Shown here: in pieces, positions 1 to 8,307 of the stretch
Layout: every line of letters begins with the position of its first letter
Numbering within the stretch: position 1 is the first letter of the stretch
Source: Membranihabitans marinus
GTDB taxonomy: Bacteria; Bacteroidota; Bacteroidia; Chitinophagales; Saprospiraceae
Reading direction: 5' to 3'
Assembly: GCF_019802045.1 (NCBI RefSeq)
Contig: NZ_JAHVHU010000008.1
Coordinates: 186,001-250,000 of the forward strand
Length of the DNA: 64,000 bases
Position numbers and translations under genes: made by a program
Notes under the pieces: generated by a model
What the model was told of the DNA's origin: nothing
Database searches by the model: none
The model's input: the letters and a program-made list of their open reading frames with translations, nothing else

Positions 1-79
1 AACCCTTTTAAGATTAATTAAAATGATTCAAAATAAAATTTCTCCAATTGGCCTGGTGCAATTTCAAAATTTGAAACCC

Positions 80-87
80 TATATTTG
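80..87 (+). promoter_or_regulatory. possible -7 element upstream of hemA
   Basis: The octamer TATATTTG fits the Bacteroidota primary-sigma -7 consensus TAnnTTTG and lies about 70 bases before the hemA start. I could not find a convincing -33 TTTG at the usual spacing, so this rests on the -7 match alone. The rest of the 159 bases before hemA shows no other feature. Confidence 0.3.
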
Positions 88-159
88 TGGTCGTAAGATT
101 TTGCATTGATATTTTTAGCTTTGAACTTGAGTAAAGATCGGAGTTAAAGAGAAAACACT

Positions 160-1437
160 ATGATTGATAACTACAAAATACTAACACTTACCTTCAGTGA
201 CGCACGGTTGGAAGAGTTGAAGGACTATCTGATCCCCTCCGAAGAAGAGGTGTCCGAAAGTCAGCAGTTGAATGCATTGAAAGAAGCATTGGCTGTAGAA
301 GAGCTTTTCTATTTGCAAACGTGCAATCGGGTCCTGTATCTATTCTATAGCAGCACACCGGTATCAGAATTACATGAAGGCCTTGTTCAGTATATTCAGA
401 AAAATTCGGATCGAAATACTGATCAACTTCGATTAAACACCTACTCGGGAGAAGATGCGATACGTCATTTTTTTGAAGTCGGAGCTTCCTTAAAATCAAT
501 GGTGATCGGAGAACAAGAAATCTTACGACAGGTTCGGGAAGCCTATGAACAGAGCAGAGCGATCGGATTGTCCGGTGATCAAATCCGGATACTGTTTCAA
601 AGTGCACTGCACGCTGCCAAAACAGTACACCATAAAACCCGAATCAGTGAAAAGACCGTGAGTGTGGTATCACTAGCCATGAAAAAGCTCCGTCGGTTAG
701 GGATTCATCCCAAGGATGAAGTGATTTTAATCGGAGCAGGAGAAACGATTCGGAAAGTAGCTCTTTTCCTTCGGGAGTGGGGCATGGAAAAAATACGGGT
801 CTTTAATCGATCCAAGAAAAATCTTGAATTGATTAAGGAGATATTACCTTCAGCAGAGCTTTATTTTCTCGATCAATTGGCAGAGCAAAACCTTAATGTC
901 CCCTACATTATCTCCTGTACTGGTCATGATGATTACGTATTGACGCCGGAACTAATCGACCAATCCAGAGCAACATCCGGATTGACTAATACTCGGGGCA
1001 TCCTGGATCTGGCCATCCCCCGAGATGTTCACCCAGCCATTGTTACAGCCTATGGGCTTAAGGTGATTGAAGTCGAATCTCTGAGAATGGTCGCAGAAAA
1101 AAATAAAGCATTTCGGATCAAAGAGGTTATAGCTGCGCAAAAATTAATCAATGGAGAGGTCGATGCATTCCGCGAAAAAATACATCGACGGTTTATTGAA
1201 CGAGCATTTCGCGAAATTCCTTCCGAGATCTATGCGGTCCGTGATAAAGCTGTCAACGAGGTGTATAGAGATCGGATTGACCAGCTGGACCCGGAAGCAA
1301 AGAAACTTATGGTGGAACTGGTGGATTACATGGCACGTAAATGTGTCAGTATCCCTATGAAGACTGCACGCAAGCAATACTCAGCTATCCGGAACGAACT
1401 GCGGAAAGGTGCTCATGCTGGTCAACAAAAAGAGTAA
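160..1437 (+). CDS. hemA: glutamyl-tRNA reductase
   Basis: Cytoplasmic enzyme that reduces glutamyl-tRNA(Glu) with NADPH to glutamate-1-semialdehyde, the first committed step of C5-pathway tetrapyrrole synthesis. The 425 residues match the normal family length. The N-terminal catalytic domain has the TCNRV motif with the nucleophilic Cys at residue 55, followed by the conserved block MVIGEQEILRQVREAY at about 114-129. The NADPH-binding domain starts near residue 187 with VILIGAGETI, and a helical dimerisation domain fills the C-terminus. The ATG is the first in frame and is preceded by a purine-rich stretch. No hemC or hemL lies next to it here, so it seems monocistronic in this window. Confidence 0.95.
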   Translation: MIDNYKILTLTFSDARLEELKDYLIPSEEEVSESQQLNALKEALAVEELFYLQTCNRVLYLFYSSTPVSELHEGLVQYIQKNSDRNTDQLRLNTYSGEDAIRHFFEVGASLKSMVIGEQEILRQVREAYEQSRAIGLSGDQIRILFQSALHAAKTVHHKTRISEKTVSVVSLAMKKLRRLGIHPKDEVILIGAGETIRKVALFLREWGMEKIRVFNRSKKNLELIKEILPSAELYFLDQLAEQNLNVPYIISCTGHDDYVLTPELIDQSRATSGLTNTRGILDLAIPRDVHPAIVTAYGLKVIEVESLRMVAEKNKAFRIKEVIAAQKLINGEVDAFREKIHRRFIERAFREIPSEIYAVRDKAVNEVYRDRIDQLDPEAKKLMVELVDYMARKCVSIPMKTARKQYSAIRNELRKGAHAGQQKE

Positions 1438-1683
1438 TATACTGGCATCGGGTGCATGTGGAGTAAAGGAAGCACTTTCTTTTTTTTTGCCGAGGGTTGA
1501 TTTTTATAAATAAAACAGGTCTGCGATTGATCAGTTGCTTTTGAAACACCAACCATATAGATTTATGATGGGCGCTCTTTCGAGGCCCTTATTTATCAAA
1601 AAGATAATGCAATATCCCTGTTGTCTTAAAATCCTGTTTTTTTTAGATATTTAGCGTAAGTAAGAAACTTATCAATCCAAGTT

Positions 1684-2742
1684 ATGAAGAACGACCATTC
1701 CGCGAGCCGAAGACGATTTTCACAGCAATTATTAGCCTCCGTAGCAGGTGCTACCTTGCTGACTGGATGCCATCCCCGGATTCCCACTACCGCCGTCGAT
1801 CAAAAGAAATCGGTCATTCTGCCCCCCAAAATTGGGCCGGGTGCACGTATTGGAATGATTGCTCCAGCTAGTTATGCCGGTGAAATAAGAACCCGGGAAG
1901 CTATTTCCAATTTGGAATCTTTAGGACTTGAGGTCGTAGAGGGCAAGTACTTGTGGAAGGAAAATGGATTTATTGCCGGAACCGATGGAGAGCGGGTGGA
2001 GGACATTCATACCATGTTCCGGCGAAAAGACATCGATGGCATATGGTGTGTTCGTGGTGGGTACGGCACGACGAGGATCCTTGAAATGCTGGATTACGAT
2101 CTGATCCGGTCGCATCCGAAAGTCTTTGTTGGGTATTCGGATATTACGGCATTGCATATGGCTTTCTATACACAGGCCGGATTGGTGTCATTCCATGGGC
2201 CTGTGGCAGCTTCGGATTATACGGAGTATACCACAGCCAGCGTTAAAAATGCTTTATTTGGCTCTGATTATAACTATAGCATTGAACCGGTGGTGGAACC
2301 TGGAGCGGGCGAAGAGTCCTTTGAAGTGGTCCATTCCGGGGTTGCAGCCGGTACGATATTGGGAGGTAACCTCAGTTTATTGTCTGCGCTTTGTGGTACG
2401 GACTTCCTTCCGGATCTCTCCGGCAAGATTGTTTATATTGAAGATATTGGGGAGGCGTCCTACCGGATCGATCGGATGCTGGTCCAAATGATTCAGGCAG
2501 CTAACTTAAAAAACGCTGCCGGACTCATATTTGGTAATTTTACCCGTTGTGGTCCTGAGGAAGGGTCCTCTGATCAGACCGTGTCCGAAGTACTTTATGA
2601 TCATTTTGGATCGCTGAATATTCCAGTGGTGAAAGGCTATTCGATCGGACATATATCCAATCAAGCTACGGTGGCTGTGGGAATGCAAGCAGAGATGGAT
2701 GCAGATAGCGGGGTGATCCGGTTCAGTGAAAGTGGGATGTAG
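1684..2742 (+). CDS. LD-carboxypeptidase (peptidase family S66), lipoprotein
   Basis: Serine peptidase of the LdcA/MccF family, which removes the terminal D-Ala from murein tetrapeptides during peptidoglycan recycling. The triad can be read: Ser152 in GYSDIT, a Glu near 253 in IEDIGEASYRIDRML, and His323 in GHISNQATVAVG. The protein is 352 residues. Unlike cytoplasmic LdcA, the N-terminus carries an RRRF stretch resembling a Tat signal and a lipobox LLTGC with Cys29, so export as a lipoprotein is likely. No adjacent murein gene is present. Substrate specificity within S66 is inferred from family membership only. Confidence 0.88.
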   Translation: MKNDHSASRRRFSQQLLASVAGATLLTGCHPRIPTTAVDQKKSVILPPKIGPGARIGMIAPASYAGEIRTREAISNLESLGLEVVEGKYLWKENGFIAGTDGERVEDIHTMFRRKDIDGIWCVRGGYGTTRILEMLDYDLIRSHPKVFVGYSDITALHMAFYTQAGLVSFHGPVAASDYTEYTTASVKNALFGSDYNYSIEPVVEPGAGEESFEVVHSGVAAGTILGGNLSLLSALCGTDFLPDLSGKIVYIEDIGEASYRIDRMLVQMIQAANLKNAAGLIFGNFTRCGPEEGSSDQTVSEVLYDHFGSLNIPVVKGYSIGHISNQATVAVGMQAEMDADSGVIRFSESGM

Positions 2743-2768
2743 TGTGCGAAATTCAAAGTTCATATCGC

Positions 2769-2780
2769 GTACCGCGGTAC
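2769..2780. repeat. 12-bp perfect palindrome
   Basis: GTACCGCGGTAC is its own reverse complement and lies 27 bases after the LD-carboxypeptidase stop. It is too short and lacks a T-tract, so it is not called a terminator. Confidence 0.4.
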
Positions 2781-2800
2781 CGGTATTGCTATCAAAATCG

Positions 2801-2960
2801 CCCGCAGATCATACAGATTGATACAGCACTTGTTCCCGATCCCGCATAGCAGAACAGATATATTGTGTGATATTAACACACCAATGGCCTAGTGTGACAA
2901 GTTTTATGTGCTGGTAGTTACCCACTCTCCCGCAGATCGCACAAATTAACGCAGATTGGA
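2801..2960 (+). repeat. two copies of a CCCGCAGATC-type intergenic repeat
   Basis: CCCGCAGATC occurs at 2801-2810 and 2929-2938. Each copy is followed by a similar ACA-x-ATT stretch, and CGCAGATT recurs just after the second. The arrangement resembles short CGCAGAT-rich intergenic repeats that I recall from many bacterial genomes. Otherwise the interval from 2743 to 3087 shows no gene. Confidence 0.4.
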
Positions 2961-3087
2961 CACCGCTTATCGTTTAAGCTTACGTTCTACGACGCGGGTA
3001 CGTACAGTTTTTTACTAATCAAGAAGGGAATAGGGAGGGGGGTAATTTGGCGCTTTTCCTAAATATGTTGATATTTTAAGGAGAAGG

Positions 3088-4263
3088 ATGATTCATAATA
3101 TTGCTTTTCTTTATTTGTAAAATATATATTCAAGCATAAGATATATAATAATAATCCTAATAATAAGCTTTATAATCAGTTGCGTAGACGATGAAAAAAG
3201 GTCAACAGCTATTCCGATAGACTTGTCCAGAGAAAATAGTTATGCAGATTCAATTATTGATATAGTGGGTCATATAGCATTGGAATCCACAGAAGAGGCA
3301 TTGTATGCCGAAATGCGCAAGATGTATATGACAGATTCTAACATATATATACTTGACAAAAAACCTGAAAATCTTAAGTTATATAATTTTACCACGAAAG
3401 GAGTTTATGTCAATAAGACAATGGTTGGAAAAGGACCTGGAGAAGTCTTTCATCCAGTGGATTTTTTTGTGTCAAAAGATAAGAAGGACATTTATCTGTG
3501 GGATATATTAAATAAGATGGTAGTCTTTGATAGTAAATTAAATTACAAGACACAGCTTCATATGCAATCCAATGTGCCGATTTATAATATGGCGCCTTTA
3601 CATAATGGTAAATGGTTGATTAGTAAGCCAGAACCTCCGGTCAATGGAGATGATAATGTCTTCTTTTATGCCATTACTGATTCTACATCATTTAATTCCA
3701 TCGAGAAACTTTTTGTCAGAAGACCAAAGGATTATCACGACCTCTTTATGAAGCATCCTATATCAAGATGGTATTTCGGTGATATAAAATTTGTCGAACC
3801 ATTTGGCTATAGAATCTTAGGTTTAAATGATACGATGATATATGTGGCGTATGAATTTGATTTTCGTGAATTAAGCCTAAGTTATAAAGATATTAGTGAG
3901 AATGATATGTCTACAATTTTAGAAATGGCATGGGATGGATCAAAGGTGGTAGGAATACGAAATATCATTGAATCAAGAAAGGCGATCGGCTTCACAATCA
4001 TGTGGGATAAAAAATATGAATATGTAATTTATGACAAAAGTAGCAAAAATTATATAACTTCAATTGAAGCTTATAATAGTGGCCAATTACCGCATGGTAA
4101 GCTTATGGCATTAGATGGTGAAAAAAATTTTGTGATAGTTTCATCACCTAGCGATTTTAATTCATGGAAAAATAATTACGGAAATTCATCTGCCAAGAAA
4201 TTAACTGTAGAGACTTATGATAATGATGTGCTAACAATCTTCTCCATTGCTAAAACTAAGTAG
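3088..4263 (+). pseudogene. 6-bladed beta-propeller lipoprotein, interrupted by an in-frame TAA in the signal peptide
   Basis: The body, open from 3121 to the stop at 4261-4263, resembles the Bacteroidota 6-bladed beta-propeller family (DUF5128-like). It has the pattern YILD, then VGKGPGEVFHP, then IYLWDILNK typical of its first blades. The function of this family is unknown. A lipoprotein signal with an Ile-rich core and Cys in FIISC is encoded at about 3139-3183. The only ATG in that frame is 3088, just after a good ribosome-binding site (AAGGAGAAGG), and a TAA at 3118-3120 separates it from the rest. The next usable start is TTG at 3223, beyond the lipobox, which would give a 346-residue protein without a signal. 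Either a nonsense mutation or an unusual ATA/ATT start explains this. The gene is much more AT-rich than hemA or the GH16 gene, which suggests foreign origin. Confidence 0.6.
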
Positions 4264-4325
4264 ATTAGATTTAATGCCAACATGTATTTTTAATAATATA
4301 AAGGATCCTTGAGATACAATTATTT

Positions 4326-5207
4326 ATGTCGATAAAACACATCATCTTAATAGTTCTTGTCATGATTTGTCAAGTTGCAAAGTCACAAAAATTAGATGGT
4401 ATATCAGGGAGCTTACTTTCTGCCGGTGGTCATATTCCTGTGGCCTAAGCGACAATAATAGATGTGTCTTCTTATGAGAACGGGACGACCTCTGATCAGG
4501 ATGGTGAATTTTCTCTCGCATTAAAAAATGCGTCGAACACGCCAGTTCAATTGAAAATCAGTTGTGTAGGGTATCAGGATACGATAATCTCTGTAAATGC
4601 AAGTAAGGATGAGAATCTGAAAGTACTTCTTGAGAAGAGAGCTTATGCGTTACCTGAGGTCACTATTCGAGGTGAAGGAATGGTGGAGCAAATAATCGGT
4701 CTTCCTGGAGGAACTATACTCAAAAATACAAATGGTGAACTGACAGGATTGCTTCCGTCAAATTCCGCAGGGCTCAGTTCCGGAGTTTTTATAGAATTAC
4801 CTGGTAAGAATATGGGCGTGTTAAAATCTATTGAATACTTCATCCTTCCAAGAGGAAAACCGAACACCCCTTTTATGCTGCGATTTCTGGAAGCCAAAGA
4901 ACCCGTTCAGCCCAATAGGGTGTATTCAGAAGACCTATTTACAGACCTCTTGAAAGAACCAATCATTACCAGCGGTAAAGCTGGTCAATTAATACACGGC
5001 AGGACCGCTAAAAACGATATCGACGGAGTCGATGTTCAATTTCTAATTTTTGATCTATATAAAAATTCAGTAATTGGAAAATTGTACCAGAGCAATTTTA
5101 TTAATCAGATTCAGAACTTGCCAGAAACTAGTGAATTGTACCAAAAGTATAAGAACTATACCTGGAATGATCCACCCATGCTAATTAAGCTTGATTTGAA
5201 AAACTAA
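4326..5207 (+). pseudogene. carboxypeptidase-regulatory-like domain protein, interrupted by an in-frame TAA
   Basis: Reading from ATG 4326 gives a signal peptide (hydrophobic core, then AKSQ as a likely cleavage site) and the start of a carboxypeptidase-regulatory-like Ig fold ending in GGHIPVA. A TAA follows at 4446-4448, and the fold continues in the same frame (ATIIDV, then GTTSDQDGEFSL, then LKISCVGYQDTIIS). In this family the residue after PVA is usually Tyr or Asn, so TAT or TAC mutated to TAA is the simple reading. A GTG at 4464 could restart a 247-residue product lacking the signal. The C-terminal half has the IEYFILPRG...PFMLRF pattern seen in Bacteroidota proteins of unknown function with this domain. 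It lies 62 bases after the broken beta-propeller gene. Confidence 0.62.
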
Positions 5208-5634
5208 TCCATCATGGTTATATATTGGATAATGGCAGATTGACATTATCTGGTATAAGGTTATGATATTTATAGCTATCTGACGATTATAGACTTGGAC
5301 TGGAAAAAGGGATTATTGTAAATACACAGTCACTTGGTAATGACAATTTATTTTGCTCTTTTTTGTCCTTCCCCAAGAGGGAAAAGACTGAAAATCGATT
5401 CGGCTCCCTTAGGGTTGGGGCAAAACGAGGCGATTATTCCGATGGCTGTGTAGTTACGGATTATTTGCGACTTATTTGATCTGACACGAGTTGAATTGTG
5501 GATTCAAACATTGCGTGAGTTGAGAAGTGTTCATTCAATGGAGTGATCCAGAACTAAATAACGAACAAATTTGTTTTGGGTAACAGGTGGATGGGTTTAA
5601 TAATTTATTTGTAAATAAAAAATTGGATGTAATT

Positions 5635-5886
5635 ATGGCATTGTTGATTGACGATAGCGAGTTAGAACTCGTTCAAATGGATGAAAATGAACTCAGGCTG
5701 GAAATAGCCATAATGTTATATGAGAAGGAGAAAGTTTCTGCTGGGAGAGCGAGTAAGTTTGCGCGTATTAATCGAATACTATTTTTAAAGGAGCTCGGTA
5801 AAAGAAGAATACCTGTAAACTATGATGAAGAAGAGTTGACAAGAGATTTGGAAATATTAGGTATTTCATTAGATGAGAGTAATTAG
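5635..5886 (+). CDS. UPF0175 family antitoxin
   Basis: Small protein of 83 residues matching the UPF0175 family, usually the antitoxin partner of a PIN-domain toxin. It has the family pattern ELRLEIAIMLYEKEKVSAGRAS near the middle and a C-terminal IPVNYDEEELTRDLE. ATG 5635 is preferred over the upstream in-frame ATG at 5587 because family homology begins about there. It overlaps the following PIN gene by 14 bases, so the two are almost certainly translated together. The pair sits in the AT-rich accessory patch. Confidence 0.82.
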   Translation: MALLIDDSELELVQMDENELRLEIAIMLYEKEKVSAGRASKFARINRILFLKELGKRRIPVNYDEEELTRDLEILGISLDESN

Positions 5887-6283
5887 TGACACAACAATAA
5901 TAAGTAATCTCGTACAAATAGATGAACTTGAAATCTTAGAGCGGCTTTACTCTGAGGTGATTATTCCCGTGAGCGTTTATGATGAATTGCAAATACTTGT
6001 TGATAGAGGAATAGTGTCCAGAGGAGAGTTAGAAGTAGATTGGATTATTGTGAAATCAGTTGTGAGCCATGATATGGTGTCTGATTTGTTAAATCGATTA
6101 GATCTAGGTGAATCAGAATCGATTATTCTTGGAATGGAACTCAATGCAGACTATCTATTGATTGATGAAAAATCAGGGCGAATGGAAGGGGTAAAAAGAG
6201 GAATGAAAATAATTGGAACGCTGGGAATACTTATAAAGGCAAAACAAAGTGGGTTCATAAACTCTGTAGAAATGAAAATTTAA
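5873..6283 (+). CDS. DUF3368 PIN-domain toxin
   Basis: Probable ribonuclease toxin of a type II toxin-antitoxin pair, 136 residues. It shows the DUF3368 layout: the N-terminal VISDTTIISNL with acidic Asp6, EVIIPVSVYDEL at about 28-39, LGESESI with Glu80/Glu82, and the late acidic LLIDEKSGR with Asp98. These are the expected metal-binding residues of a PIN fold. It follows the UPF0175 antitoxin with a 14-base overlap, the usual antitoxin-first order. All key residues are present, so it may be active. The RNA target cannot be told from sequence. Confidence 0.85.
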   Translation: MRVISDTTIISNLVQIDELEILERLYSEVIIPVSVYDELQILVDRGIVSRGELEVDWIIVKSVVSHDMVSDLLNRLDLGESESIILGMELNADYLLIDEKSGRMEGVKRGMKIIGTLGILIKAKQSGFINSVEMKI

Positions 6284-6403
6284 GATTTGAGAACCATAGG
6301 ATTTTGGATCAGCGATAAACTTTATCATAAAGTCATTGAGTTGGAGAAATGGATTTAGAATCTAAAGATTACATCGGTTGTGACATGTTTTTAAAGGCAA
6401 AAT

Positions 6404-6484
6404 ATGGTTTATAAAATCTTTTGGAGTGAAGAAGCCCTTCATAACCTTGATGAAATTGAAATTAACGAACAATACATAAAATGA
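6404..6484 (+). pseudogene. ParE/RelE-like toxin remnant (N-terminal fragment)
   Basis: A 26-codon reading frame whose first 18 residues, MVYKIFWSEEALHNLDEI, match the N-terminus of ParE/RelE-superfamily toxins (typically WSeeAl.nLdeI). After that the similarity stops and a TGA follows, overlapping the ATG of the GH16 gene. The full family is about 95 residues, so this is a truncated relic. No matching antitoxin could be read in the 120 bases upstream. Confidence 0.5.
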
Positions 6485-7275
6485 ACAAAGCATACACTAT
6501 AATCATATTCTTGACTTTCATGGGGATACATAGTTCATGCCAGAAACCGGAAACTTCAAATAAGGATTGGAAAATAGCTTGGGAAGAGAATTTTGATCAA
6601 CCGGATCATTTTGATACCAATGTATGGAGTAAGATCCCACGAGGAACTCCGGACTGGAAGAACTATATGTCGGATTTTGATTCCTGTTATGATATGCAGG
6701 ATGGGAATCTGGTGCTCCGGGGAATCGCCAATAGACCGGAATACAACCTGGATGATACAGCGACCTACCTGACCGGGGGTGTTTTCACGAAAGACAAAAA
6801 AGGTTTTCATAATGGGCGCCTAGAAATTCGGGCCCGCCTGGTCGGTGCACGGGGGGCGTGGCCTGCGATTTGGTTGTTGCCTCAGGATGGTCAATGGCCG
6901 GATGGCGGTGAGATCGATATCATGGAACGGCTCAATAGCGAGTCCATCGCTTATCAGACCGTTCATTCATATTATACGGTACAGCTTAAGCAAACCACGC
7001 CCCGCAAAGGAGGTACGGGTCAGATCGATCCGGACGGGTACAATGTATATGCAGTGGAATTGGGTGCGGACAGTTTACGCTTTTATATCAATGATGAACA
7101 TATCTTGACCTATCCCCGAATAGAAACCGATAAAGAAGGTCAGTACCCGTTTGATCAACCCTATTACTTGTTGATCGATATGCAGCTCGGAGGAAGCTGG
7201 GTGGGCCGGGTCTATCCGGAAGATTTACCGGCTGAGATGTGGGTGGACTGGGTCCGGTTTTATACGAAGGAATAA
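6481..7275 (+). CDS. glycoside hydrolase family 16 lipoprotein
   Basis: Secreted endo-acting beta-glycanase of family GH16, a group that includes laminarinases, lichenases and agarases. The signature GGEIDIMER places the nucleophile at Glu144, the helper Asp at 146 and the acid/base at Glu149. A lipobox with Cys20 (SSC) marks it as a lipoprotein, so it is probably surface-anchored. The 264-residue length corresponds to a single catalytic domain with no added binding module. GAWPAIWLLPQDGQWPDGG before the active site and the final WVDWVRFY strand are typical. The exact polysaccharide cannot be assigned. It is the CAZyme nearest the SusCD operon, although it is on the opposite strand and about 1 kb from it. 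Confidence 0.92.
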   Translation: MNKAYTIIIFLTFMGIHSSCQKPETSNKDWKIAWEENFDQPDHFDTNVWSKIPRGTPDWKNYMSDFDSCYDMQDGNLVLRGIANRPEYNLDDTATYLTGGVFTKDKKGFHNGRLEIRARLVGARGAWPAIWLLPQDGQWPDGGEIDIMERLNSESIAYQTVHSYYTVQLKQTTPRKGGTGQIDPDGYNVYAVELGADSLRFYINDEHILTYPRIETDKEGQYPFDQPYYLLIDMQLGGSWVGRVYPEDLPAEMWVDWVRFYTKE

Positions 7276-8224
7276 CAATAGGTTGGCAGGGCGGCAGATT
7301 TGATAGACCTCATCAAATCGTACTTGGTTAGCGTGTTTTTGCCCCGTTCCCAGCCTGTCATAGATTTTTAGCGGGCAGTATATCTTACACTTTTTTCCAT
7401 CCGATTACAAATGCTCCTAATTCTAAAAAAAACTGTCTGCCGGCAAATATTAACCATATGAATTAGACAGGCAGGCTTTAGCAATGGCGCATTGGCCGAA
7501 AGGCCATTCTTTCAACCTAATTCAAATCCTTCTTTTAACACAGAAAGTGGTACCCCAGGAGGTGCCAGGTGAGGTAGCCGGTTTTTAAAGTTTGTTTTTA
7601 GACCCATGGTCAGTTAATGAAATTTGAAGAAGGTAATGAGTGTACCCGGAAAAATGATGTAGAGGTGGTATAATTTCATTCTTAAGGAATGAAATTATCG
7701 GCAGCAAAAGCAGCCGATATGTGGGGTGTATTGGGTTTTGACAACATTCGTGAACTGACATTTTAGATAAGGGGATATATTAAAAAACTAAAGTGTCATT
7801 CTTTACATTCTGAGCCAGAAACCAATCTGATAAACGCATCGACTTTCGAATTGAACCTTGAATACCAGAACGGAGTAGCTTGAACCTCCGTTAAAAATGA
7901 GTAGAAAGTATTATTAATCCAGGTGCAAAATCGTTGACTTGTTGGGGATCAGCCCGGGGACTCCAGGATGCGAGAAAACTTGGCTTTAGCCATTAATAAA
8001 TATGAATTTGTGCCTAAAGCCCAATTTAACTCTGCTATGTAAACCCGGCCATCCCAACGAGTTGGGGACGGGGTAAATCATCCCCAGGTTAAGTACATTT
8101 GAGATGTTAGACACATACTCAACTCTGACTTTGAGATCGGAGCTGGAGCTCCAATCACCCAGAAACCACATTGCACCAATGTTTGGAATGCTAAACATAT
8201 ACGTCAAATCTCCAGCCGCCCCAC
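7276..8224. other. gene-poor interval of about 950 bases
   Basis: No open frame here shows family-like composition or a recognisable motif. The only structure noted is a perfect inverted repeat at 7670-7698. A 73-codon minus-strand frame at 7986-8207 was considered and not accepted. The stretch could hold gene relics too eroded to recognise by eye. Confidence 0.5.
7670..7698. repeat. perfect 12-bp inverted repeat with 5-base loop
   Basis: ATAATTTCATTC (7670-7681) and GAATGAAATTAT (7687-7698) are exact reverse complements around TTAAG. There is no T-tract and no flanking gene end, so it is not a simple terminator. It could be an operator-like site or a mobile-element end relic. Confidence 0.5.
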
Positions 8225-8256
8225 AAAAAAGCCCCTGAATTTTTCACCCAGAGGCT
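8225..8256 (-). terminator. rho-independent terminator of the SusCD operon
   Basis: Read on the minus strand, AGCCTCTG pairs with CAGGGGCT (8 pairs, one G-U) around an 11-base loop and is followed directly by six T residues. It lies about 50 bases past the stop of the last gene in the operon, where a terminator is expected. Confidence 0.75.
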
Positions 8257-8270
8257 ATATTTTATTTTTT

Positions 8271-8307
8271 CCATTAACCATTAACCATTAACCATTACCC
8301 ATTAACC
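8271..8307. repeat. tandem CCATTAA heptamer, five units
   Basis: Units of CCATTAA run from 8271 to 8305, one of them reading CCATTAC, and abut the stop codon of the DUF4998 protein gene at 8307-8309. They lie between that stop and its terminator, so they are transcribed in the 3' end of the operon message. Confidence 0.8.

Noticed and set aside
1565-1654. 29-codon frame between hemA and the LD-carboxypeptidase gene
   Set aside because: Very short, no ribosome-binding site and no pattern that would distinguish it from chance.
7986-8207. 73-codon minus-strand frame upstream of the SusCD terminator
   Set aside because: It has no recognised motif, signal or ribosome-binding site. The interval seems eroded, so chance openness is more likely than a gene.
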